From positions 1 through 8,347 of the forward strand of contig JAPKCN010000077.1 of the NCBI GenBank assembly GCA_028822945.1: DNA of 8,347 nt, written 5' to 3'. Every line of letters starts with the position of its first letter. Within the stretch, counting starts at the first letter, position 1. This stretch comes from Porticoccaceae bacterium. GTDB lineage: Bacteria > Pseudomonadota > Gammaproteobacteria > Pseudomonadales > Porticoccaceae. The position numbers and the translations under genes are program-made. Shown one piece after another: positions 1 through 5,999 of this stretch. The notes under the pieces were generated by a model that was not told the origin of the DNA, made no database searches, and saw only the letters and a program-made list of their open reading frames with translations.

Positions 1-763
1 CTGTCCACGCCGGTGTTGCTTGGTCGGCCAAGGCGGCAAGTTCTATGTAGGTCCAGTAGGACCCGATATTGATATAGGTAATGACCATCGCTAGCAGGCA
101 AAGCCAAGGGACATATTTAGGGATCTGTGCGTCGAGCGCCGCTTTATCGGATGTCGGCTCGAGCGTCTGTGTGACGTCACCGCCTTTGACAATACCGCTG
201 GGTATCCAACCGATAAAAGGTAGTGTGAATAGGAAACATAGGATGAATACCCAATAAATATTGGCCATGGATAACAGCGGCAAAAAGTGAAGTTCCAAGG
301 CTTGGGAAAATGCAAAGGCAAACAGCATGGCGTTATAGGCGCGTGCCGGCTTGGAGTTGGCACCCAGAGAGGACACCGCGACCGCGGTATAGATCCCACT
401 GCCAAAGCCTGCCAATAGTCGCAGCCAGAGTACTTGGGAGTATTCTATCCAGGCGATGCATAGCCCGTTGGCGAGTACTGCAAGAGCAATCCCAAGCACA
501 GCTAACCAGCGTCGATTGACCTTGGCAACCAGAAACGAGGTTGTAAAAGCGCCCAGCGACAATCCTCCCAGATCGGCACCGGCAACTCGACCTACTTGGA
601 TTTCAGAAAACCCCAGTAAGTTGACCCAGGCTGTACTGATTACCGGGATCCCCACCAAAACACCGTATCCTACTAAGGTCATATAAAGACTAATGACAAT
701 ACAGCGCCATTGATCAAAGGGTGATGTTACCCTCATAGGGTCAATACTTTGGCTCGCGCTCAT
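1..763 (-). CDS. MFS transporter, N-terminal 254 residues (3' end outside window)
   Basis: Inner-membrane transporter of the major facilitator superfamily; substrate unknown. The frame stays open from an ATG at 763 to the window edge, so about the last third to half of a typical 400-residue protein is missing. Hydrophobic segments fit TM1-TM6 at about residues 20-43, 58-79, 86-105, 110-132, 142-163 and 168-187, a polar central loop at 188-217, and the start of TM7 from about 218. This is the usual 6+6 layout. Seen motifs are a basic loop KVNRRW (81-86) between TM2 and TM3, a reduced form of MFS motif A, and RLLAGFGSG (115-123) in TM4, resembling motif B. The start is supported by GGAG five bases upstream (769-772). 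The gene is divergent from the lipoprotein amidohydrolase and may share control with it. It could import or export a substrate or product of the cluster; direction cannot be told. Confidence 0.88.
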   Translation of the reverse strand, partial: MSASQSIDPMRVTSPFDQWRCIVISLYMTLVGYGVLVGIPVISTAWVNLLGFSEIQVGRVAGADLGGLSLGAFTTSFLVAKVNRRWLAVLGIALAVLANGLCIAWIEYSQVLWLRLLAGFGSGIYTAVAVSSLGANSKPARAYNAMLFAFAFSQALELHFLPLLSMANIYWVFILCFLFTLPFIGWIPSGIVKGGDVTQTLEPTSDKAALDAQIPKYVPWLCLLAMVITYINIGSYWTYIELAALADQATPAWT

Positions 764-868
764 GGGGTCTCCGCTGGCGTCGCTCGGCTGTTATTGTACG
801 CAAGGTATAAACGCCCTCTCGTGAGGAGCTAGCATCTTGCACAGAGCATGTCGATCTATAGTGACAGT

Positions 869-901
869 TCTTGTAGCAAGATAGAATATCTCTTGTGGCA
901 A
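869..901. promoter_or_regulatory. Tandem operator-like sites, TTGTRGCAA twice at 22-bp spacing
   Basis: TTGTAGCAA (871-879) and TTGTGGCAA (893-901) match at eight of nine positions, and their starts lie 22 bp apart, about two helical turns. Each has TTG-N3-CAA dyad symmetry. The first extends to a 13-base inverted repeat, TCTTG-TAG-CAAGA (869-881). The segment between them adds an imperfect palindrome, CAAGATA-GAA-TATCTCTTG (877-895). Same-face tandem sites in a divergent intergenic region are typical of binding by a dimeric regulator. No regulator gene is in the window, so its family is unknown. The call rests on symmetry and spacing only. Confidence 0.35.
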
Positions 902-1001
902 TTTTGTCATTCATAGGCGCCTCGACCAATGCGTGTAGCACCTCTGATGACAGGCTTAAGTGCTTGGATCATCGCATTGCCCGAGCCTGCCGCGGGAGTT
1001 G

Positions 1002-1024
1002 TGGCTAGCGATTTTTTCTAGCCA
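1002..1024 (+). promoter_or_regulatory. Small hairpin just upstream of the lipoprotein amidohydrolase start
   Basis: TGGCTAG (1002-1008) is exactly complementary to CTAGCCA (1018-1024), with a nine-base loop containing six T. It lies 30 bp before the ATG at 1055. No T-run follows the second arm directly, although TTTTT appears at 1036-1040, so it is a poor intrinsic terminator. It could be a 5'-UTR structure or a protein site. The heptamer GCCCGAG occurs on both sides of it (979-985 and 1029-1035). Confidence 0.25.
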
Positions 1025-1054
1025 GGTCGCCCGAGTTTTTGGTATGTTAGATAG

Positions 1055-2797
1055 ATGTCCTTAGCTACTAGACTATTCATCTTTTTCGGTGCGGTATTGC
1101 TCGCCGCTTGTCGAGCATATGTCGTCGTTCCCGCCGAAATGATTGCTGACCATGTGTTTGTTAATGGTGGAGTTTATACCGTCGACCCCAAACAACCCTG
1201 GGCCGAGGCGGTCGCGCTCGTCGATGGGCGGATTGCAATGGTTGGCAACAATCGCGATATACGTACTTTGATCGGGCCGAAAACCCAAATTACCGATCTC
1301 AGCGGGCGCATGTTGTTACCCAGCTTTGGCGACTCGCACTTGCACCTACTGTACGGCGGTGAAGTGGTATCATCGTGCCTATTGAGTTGGGCTGAGCAAC
1401 CCGATGAAATTGCCCGACTGCTGCGTGCCTGCGCCGAGCATGACGAGGGTAATTCGGAGTCGTGGATTTTTGCAACCCGATGGGCCCGTTGGTCGTTTGC
1501 CGATGGCAATCCACCAGCAGAATTTTTAAACCAGTTATTCCCCAATCGCCCAGTGGTCGTCGAGGCGAGCGACGGGCATTCTTTTTGGGTTAACCAAGCG
1601 GCTCTAGAAAGGGCCGGTATCGACGACGGCACGCCCAATCCGGAGGACGGTTTGATCGCTCGCGATCCAGTCACCGGTCGCGCTACTGGGTTGATGCATG
1701 AATCCGCGATTCAGTTGATCACCGCGCGAATGCCGACTGTCACCGACCGAGACCGGTTAAAATTTATTCGGAAGGCGGTTGCGATGGCGCATGAATTTGG
1801 CATCACCGCGGCGATAGAACCGGGTTTGAACTTGCGCCAGGCAAAATTGTTTGCGGCGCTGGATGACGCAGGTGAACTGAATATGCGCCTCCTGTTGGCA
1901 CTAACTCCACTGGGCTGGAAAATCGCCGCATTTGACGAGCGGATTTACGCGACGACAGCGCGCAGAGCCGAGGCTGAGAGCGAGCGAGTGGCGGCGCACT
2001 CGGTCAAAGTATTTGTCGACGGCGTCATTGAAAACGGGACTGCGCCGCTGCTTGAACCCTACAATGACGAATCGGTACAATCGCTGGATCTATTTTTCCC
2101 CGCCGACAAGCTTCAGGCATACTTTATTGGCCTCGATCGGCGTGGCATCAGTATCCATGTGCATGCCATTGGCGACCGCGGTATCAAACAGGCTCTGGAT
2201 GCATTCGCCGGCATGCGCCGAGCCAATGGCATGTCTGATAACCGGCATTTGATGACCCATCTTCAACTGATTGACGAGATCGATATCCCGCGCTTTCAGC
2301 GTCTGAATATCATCGCTAGTTTTGCTACTTTGTGGGCCTATCCCGAGGAGTACAACCTCGAGATCTATCCGCCACTGATCGGTAAGGAGCGCGTCGAGCG
2401 GTTTTATCCGGTTGCAAGTGTCGCCGATACGGGCGCTAGGATCGCGATTGGCAGCGATTGGTCAGTCGAAGATATGAATCCATTTTTGGCGATTGAGGTG
2501 GCGCTAACACGCCAGGACCCGATAACTGATAGTGGGCCTGTTTTAAACTCTAATGAGCGTATTGATCTGGCTTCAGTACTCGAGGCATACACCAAAAATG
2601 TTGCCTATGCGATGAAGCTTGAAGATCAGATTGGTAGCATTGAGCCGGATAAATTCGCTGATTTAGTTGTGCTAGATCGTAATCTGTTTACCATTCCAGT
2701 AGAGCAAATTAGCCATACTCAGGTACTCATGACGCTGTTTAGTGGTCGTCAGGTGTTTGTGCGAGGTCTTGCTAAGCGAGAATTTCAGGCGCGTTAG
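1055..2797 (+). CDS. Lipoprotein amidohydrolase, YtcJ/NfdA-like (amidohydrolase family 3)
   Basis: Predicted metal-dependent hydrolase of amide-type bonds, anchored in the cell envelope. Residues 1-19 form a lipoprotein signal: a basic/hydrophobic stretch and lipobox LAAC with Cys19 as the lipidation site; Arg at +2 does not suggest inner-membrane retention. An N-terminal beta-sandwich segment (about 32-88) precedes the barrel. Family landmarks are DSHLH (93-97, the HxH metal ligands), SDGH (172-175), VKVFVDG (317-323, with Lys318 the likely carboxylated bridge), HVHAIGD (368-374), THLQ (401-404) and GSDW (467-470, catalytic Asp468). The C-terminal GSIEPDKFADLVVLD returns to the sandwich. At 580 residues it is near the usual length plus a signal. 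TAG immediately precedes the ATG in frame, so this is the most upstream start, although no clear Shine-Dalgarno is visible. Known relatives include N-substituted formamide deformylase, but most YtcJ-like proteins have no assigned substrate. It is monocistronic here and convergent with the thioesterase. Confidence 0.9.
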   Translation: MSLATRLFIFFGAVLLAACRAYVVVPAEMIADHVFVNGGVYTVDPKQPWAEAVALVDGRIAMVGNNRDIRTLIGPKTQITDLSGRMLLPSFGDSHLHLLYGGEVVSSCLLSWAEQPDEIARLLRACAEHDEGNSESWIFATRWARWSFADGNPPAEFLNQLFPNRPVVVEASDGHSFWVNQAALERAGIDDGTPNPEDGLIARDPVTGRATGLMHESAIQLITARMPTVTDRDRLKFIRKAVAMAHEFGITAAIEPGLNLRQAKLFAALDDAGELNMRLLLALTPLGWKIAAFDERIYATTARRAEAESERVAAHSVKVFVDGVIENGTAPLLEPYNDESVQSLDLFFPADKLQAYFIGLDRRGISIHVHAIGDRGIKQALDAFAGMRRANGMSDNRHLMTHLQLIDEIDIPRFQRLNIIASFATLWAYPEEYNLEIYPPLIGKERVERFYPVASVADTGARIAIGSDWSVEDMNPFLAIEVALTRQDPITDSGPVLNSNERIDLASVLEAYTKNVAYAMKLEDQIGSIEPDKFADLVVLDRNLFTIPVEQISHTQVLMTLFSGRQVFVRGLAKREFQAR

Positions 2798-3210
2798 GTG
2801 TGGCTCGGTAGATGCACTTGCGCCGCTTCCCGCATAGCCGCAGTGATAGGCATTGCGACTCTGGCCTGTAAATCAAAATAGACACTGGTGCTCTCTAGCG
2901 TAGCCGCCAATTCATCGCGACTAATATTTCGCATGTGATAGTTCACGGTTATGGATTTGTTGCCGACTTTAACTAGTGCCGCAGTGATATCAAGCAGGTC
3001 GCCCTCGGCGACTTCGGCTTGATACTCGATCAGGTGCCGCACATCCGCCCAGCCGATTTTTTCGGCTTTGGCCTGCTCACCGCTCCAGCCAAACACGCTG
3101 TGGAGAAAGTGGTACGACGCATCGTCGAACATGGCGATGTAGTGCCGCGTGGTCATATGTCCCATCAGGTCACAGAGACTGGGATGGCAAACGCCTTTGT
3201 AGACATTCAT
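2794..3210 (-). CDS. Hotdog-fold acyl-CoA thioesterase, betainyl-CoA thioesterase-like
   Basis: Predicted cytoplasmic thioesterase that hydrolyses an acyl-CoA to the free acid and CoA. The 138-residue length and the N-terminal motif D14-LMGH18-M, followed by Y24 and FDDASY (28-33), match the 4-hydroxybenzoyl-CoA thioesterase type of hotdog enzyme, in which the Asp of DxxGHxN-like motifs is catalytic. Here Thr takes the place of the common Asn after GHM. The start is well supported by GGAG nine bases upstream (3220-3223). The gene lies 24 bp after the BKACE gene and is surely co-transcribed with it. In proteobacterial carnitine catabolism a thioesterase next to BKACE releases glycine betaine from betainyl-CoA; a similar partnership is inferred here, but the acyl group is not known. 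Its stop codon overlaps that of the convergent amidohydrolase, sharing TTAG. Confidence 0.82.
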   Translation of the reverse strand: MNVYKGVCHPSLCDLMGHMTTRHYIAMFDDASYHFLHSVFGWSGEQAKAEKIGWADVRHLIEYQAEVAEGDLLDITAALVKVGNKSITVNYHMRNISRDELAATLESTSVYFDLQARVAMPITAAMREAAQVHLPSHT

Positions 3211-3234
3211 GACGGGATACTCCGGTGTGGTGAA

Positions 3235-4125
3235 TTAGGCAAACTTTTTCAGGTTAAAGGTTTTACGGGCCTGCTCGGGCGTTTGAATGGCAGCCCCGAG
3301 CAACTCGAGAATTGTTCGTGCCCGTTCGACCAACTGCGCATTGGTCGCCAGGACCCCTCTCTCCAGATATAAATTGTCTTCAAGACCGACTCTGGCATGA
3401 CCCCCGAGAATGGCAGACTGCGCCACCAAAGGCATTTCCATAGCGCCGAGGGCAAAGGCACTCCAGTTGGCATCGTCGGGTAGATTATCGACCATGGTTT
3501 GCACATTACGTGCCAGTGATTGGGCTCCCCACCGCACATCGAGGCAAATTTGAAATAGCGGAGGAGCATCGATCAGCCCTTCTTTAATCATCTGCTTGGC
3601 AAACCAAATATGCCCCAGATCAAAGGTTTCGAGCTCTGGTTTTACGCCAATATTTTGAAGTCTTTGGGTACCCAGGCGGAGCATGTTTGTTGTTGATATG
3701 TAGACATAATTATCCGCTGGGTAATTGAAAGACCCACAATCCAGAGTACAAATTTCTGGCAGCAACTCTTCGACGTGCGCCATGCGCTCAACCTGCCCGA
3801 TGCAATCTGTCTGCTCAGAGAAATCTAGCGGTGCACTATCTGGGCCCAGATATAAATCGCCACCCATCCCTGTAGTGAGATTGATGATCACGTCGGTGTC
3901 ACTGCTACGGATACGGTCGACCACCTCGCGATATAGGGTGGGATCGCGACTGGGGGCGCCTGTAGCCGGGTCGCGGACGTGAATATGGGCAACCGCAGCG
4001 CCGGCCTTTGCGGCCTCTATAGATGCCTCGGCGATTTGTTTGGGGGTGATCGGTAGGTGTGGCGTTTTGCTCGCTGCATCGGCGGATCCAGTTACTGCAC
4101 ACGTGATAATAACTGACCGATTCAT
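3235..4125 (-). CDS. Beta-keto acid cleavage enzyme (BKACE, DUF849), 3-dehydrocarnitine-cleavage-like
   Basis: Zinc-dependent TIM-barrel enzyme that condenses a beta-keto acid with acetyl-CoA and splits it to acetoacetate and a new acyl-CoA. Numbering from the ATG at 4125 (296 residues): VIITCAVTG (5-13) is strand 1, HIHVRD (47-52) carries the two metal-binding His, NLTTGMGGD (82-90) lines the active site, CTLDCGSFN (126-134) is a family signature, and GLEDN (247-251) holds the metal-binding Glu249. Family length is about 270-310. From memory, the run HVEELLPEICTLDCG and the glutamate-less CAVTGSAD loop resemble the carnitine-pathway members (CdhC type) more than the lysine-pathway Kce, which has a substrate-amino-binding Glu in that loop. 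An alternative TTG start at 4146 adds seven residues and has AAGG eight bases upstream (4155-4158). The ATG fits family N-termini better but lacks an obvious Shine-Dalgarno. Followed after 24 bp by the thioesterase. Confidence 0.88.
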   Translation of the reverse strand: MNRSVIITCAVTGSADAASKTPHLPITPKQIAEASIEAAKAGAAVAHIHVRDPATGAPSRDPTLYREVVDRIRSSDTDVIINLTTGMGGDLYLGPDSAPLDFSEQTDCIGQVERMAHVEELLPEICTLDCGSFNYPADNYVYISTTNMLRLGTQRLQNIGVKPELETFDLGHIWFAKQMIKEGLIDAPPLFQICLDVRWGAQSLARNVQTMVDNLPDDANWSAFALGAMEMPLVAQSAILGGHARVGLEDNLYLERGVLATNAQLVERARTILELLGAAIQTPEQARKTFNLKKFA

Positions 4126-4195
4126 TGCGTTAAATGTTGAGCCCAAAATTAATACCTTATATCGTTATTATTGTTTAGATCGTCGTATGGTTAAA

Positions 4196-4230
4196 CTAAT
4201 GCGGCAACAACGCCCTTTAAATTGCATTAG
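4196..4230. promoter_or_regulatory. Inverted repeat CTAATGC-N21-GCATTAG upstream of BKACE
   Basis: Perfect seven-base arms, CTAATGC (4196-4202) and GCATTAG (4224-4230), have centres 28 bp apart. They lie about 70-105 bp upstream of the BKACE ATG on the minus strand, ahead of a -10-like TATAAG (4156-4161). The distance and symmetry suit an activator or repressor site controlling the BKACE-thioesterase pair. The 21-base loop makes a strong RNA hairpin less likely. No regulator is visible to assign it to. Confidence 0.3.
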
Positions 4231-4261
4231 AATTTTCTGGACACACATCTACGTTGACGCT

Positions 4262-4292
4262 CTGCATAATGCAGCCAATTGGCTTTATTGGC
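4262..4292. promoter_or_regulatory. Adjacent palindromes and ATTGGC direct repeat between esterase and BKACE
   Basis: CTGCAT-A-ATGCAG (4262-4274) is a perfect 13-base palindrome. It shares two bases with AGCCAATTGGCT (4273-4284), a perfect 12-base palindrome. ATTGGC is then repeated directly nine bases on (4278-4283 and 4287-4292). Palindromes with no loop favour a DNA-binding role over a terminator, and no T-run follows on the minus strand. Lying in the one sizeable gap of the leftward gene block, they suggest separate control of BKACE and the thioesterase. Confidence 0.35.
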
Positions 4293-4349
4293 AATCCGTT
4301 GAGCATGGCAGTTTGCGGTAATTCAGTAGTTTATGTAGGCCATGACTTA

Positions 4350-5999
4350 TCATATTCCCCCCGCTCCAAGAAGCTGGCAGATTTGTTGCGCGGGCGGATC
4401 GATCATGCTGACGCGATCGCCGAGTTCCATCACCGACCTGCGTTGGTGGTTGAATGATTGCCAGGTTGGAAGCCCCTCACCGTTGGGATCGCCCTTTGTA
4501 GCGAAGTTTACCCAGTATGCCATGATGGTCTCACTTAGTTCGGCATCGATTTCGGAGGTTGGCAACCAATCATCATGAGTGCCAAACACATAGGGTAGTT
4601 CAGCACCATGATAGGCGCCTATTTGAGTGCCACTAGGGTTATCTCGAGCCCGAGTAAAGTAGTAGATGTAGGCGCTATCAGGATTTACATCATGCATTAT
4701 CTTTGCTTGCTTTTGCGTAGGGCAATAATAGTCAACACTGTCGTCTAGCAACGCTAACTGCTCTCGCTTGCCGCGCACCGATGTTAATTCTAACGAGAGT
4801 CCTTGGTGAGTCTCGCTAGGGAACCACTTGCGCATGTATTGGCTGATATCGTTTTCGTCAGTATCCTCAGACGTGTACATAAGATTCTCGTCGGCATTAC
4901 TACCGAGGAGGTATTTAGCAGGGTTGACTTTACCGGCCGCCATCAGTTTTGACGGAGTATCGGGCAACACATAGTTGTCGACAATGGCGTAAAAAGTTTT
5001 CTGTGATTTGTCGCCAAAGTGACGCATGGCAGTGTTATGCATTAAATCTGCAGGTATCGCGCGTAACTCGCTCAGTGTTTTGACGTCAAAGGCACTTGCG
5101 AGACTGGCGCCCATGGCTTGTTCTTGAGAATAAGTATTGGCGTAGCCGGAATTCGTTTCAAAACCGCCGCTTTGTTTAATGGCCTGATGATAAAGTCCTT
5201 TAGCTAGAGGGGAGACACTGAGGTAACCAATGTTTGCAGCGCCTGCCGATTCACCAAATATAGTAATGTTGCTTGGATCGCCACCAAACGAGGACACATT
5301 ACCCTTGAGCCACTGCAAACCGGCAATTAGATCAAGCAAATGAAAGTTTCCAGACCGGTCACCGCTGTTTTGGGTAGCCATTTCAGGGTGTACAAAAGCG
5401 CCGAATATTCCCAGCCTATACGCCACTGAGACAACTACCACATTTTTTTTTGAAAGCTGATGACCTAGATAGTTAGGTTCATAGGTCCAACCGGAGAGGT
5501 TACTGCCCCCATAAAAAAACACCATAACGGGCAATTTGGCGTCTCTGTCTATTGTCGGTGCCCATATATTTAAGTACAGGCAGTCCTCACTTACAGCTAA
5601 TGGGATAGGTGCTTTACCTCGGTCACCACCAAAAGCAGACATTACATCGCCGTACCAGTCGGTAAGATATGTATCCTGCATGCACGCTGCGGAGAACTCC
5701 GTCGCCTGCTGCTCTCCGGCGCGCGGGATTGGAGCACGCGGCGCCCGCCAACGTAAGTCGTCCAAGGGAGGTTGCGCGAATGGGATACCGCGAAAAACTG
5801 AGACTCCGTCTTCTAATTTCCCTACAAGGGTTTCGTTATTTGCTCTCGTTTCTATCCGTCCACGCTCTCCATCGGGTGGGGTGCAACCGATTAATGTTGA
5901 GAAAAGCATAAATGCCGCGATTGCAGATTTTATCAATTGTTTGTATTTCTCCAATATTCGACGCTTCTTTAGAGCAACTGCGCAATTACGTTTGGACAT
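4350..5999 (-). CDS. Lipoprotein type-B carboxylesterase
   Basis: Serine esterase of the carboxylesterase type-B/cholinesterase family (alpha/beta hydrolase), predicted to cleave carboxylic esters in the envelope. Numbering from the ATG at 5999 (549 residues): a long basic leader leads to a hydrophobic segment and lipobox LIGC, with Cys39 as the anchor. FRGIPFAQPP (69-78), the EDCLYLNIW signature (138-146), the oxyanion loop YGGS (163-166), the nucleophile elbow GESAG (249-253, Ser251), the acid in GSNADE (Glu371) and the base in YHGAELPYVFG (His464) complete the triad. Cys107 and Cys140 match the conserved disulfide, consistent with export. The ATG lies inside the end of the upstream MDR gene (14-bp overlap), implying coupled translation. 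A TTG one codon earlier is possible, as are internal TTG starts near 5954 or 5936, which would give a more normal signal peptide. The actual ester is not predictable. Confidence 0.9.
   Translation of the reverse strand: MSKRNCAVALKKRRILEKYKQLIKSAIAAFMLFSTLIGCTPPDGERGRIETRANNETLVGKLEDGVSVFRGIPFAQPPLDDLRWRAPRAPIPRAGEQQATEFSAACMQDTYLTDWYGDVMSAFGGDRGKAPIPLAVSEDCLYLNIWAPTIDRDAKLPVMVFFYGGSNLSGWTYEPNYLGHQLSKKNVVVVSVAYRLGIFGAFVHPEMATQNSGDRSGNFHLLDLIAGLQWLKGNVSSFGGDPSNITIFGESAGAANIGYLSVSPLAKGLYHQAIKQSGGFETNSGYANTYSQEQAMGASLASAFDVKTLSELRAIPADLMHNTAMRHFGDKSQKTFYAIVDNYVLPDTPSKLMAAGKVNPAKYLLGSNADENLMYTSEDTDENDISQYMRKWFPSETHQGLSLELTSVRGKREQLALLDDSVDYYCPTQKQAKIMHDVNPDSAYIYYFTRARDNPSGTQIGAYHGAELPYVFGTHDDWLPTSEIDAELSETIMAYWVNFATKGDPNGEGLPTWQSFNHQRRSVMELGDRVSMIDPPAQQICQLLGAGGI

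Larger units (their letters stand above)
764..1054. other. Divergent intergenic region between MFS and amidohydrolase genes
   Basis: This 291-bp region must hold the promoters for both flanking genes, since they diverge. I could not pick out a convincing -35/-10 pair for either. It does hold a tandem TTGTRGCAA repeat (871-901), a small hairpin (1002-1024), a spaced repeat of GCCCGAG (979-985 and 1029-1035) and, on the minus strand, a possible 57-codon ORF starting at 914. No tRNA or other recognisable RNA gene was seen. Confidence 0.6.

Noticed and set aside
1174..1674. Long minus-strand frame inside the lipoprotein amidohydrolase gene
   Set aside because: It is antisense to a strongly supported gene, has a composition without domain motifs and has no neighbour or ribosome site that supports it.
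3019..3372. Plus-strand frame across the thioesterase-BKACE junction
   Set aside because: It is a shadow of two convincing minus-strand genes with a normal 24-bp junction.
4147..4349. Intrinsic terminator after the esterase gene
   Set aside because: The palindromes there have almost no loop and are not followed by a T-run on the minus strand, so I do not call a terminator.
5505..5520. YGGS in place of HGGG in the esterase oxyanion loop as a sign of an altered active site
   Set aside because: Tyr in place of His is normal in cholinesterase-like type-B members (YGGG), so only the last Gly-to-Ser change differs. The triad is complete.
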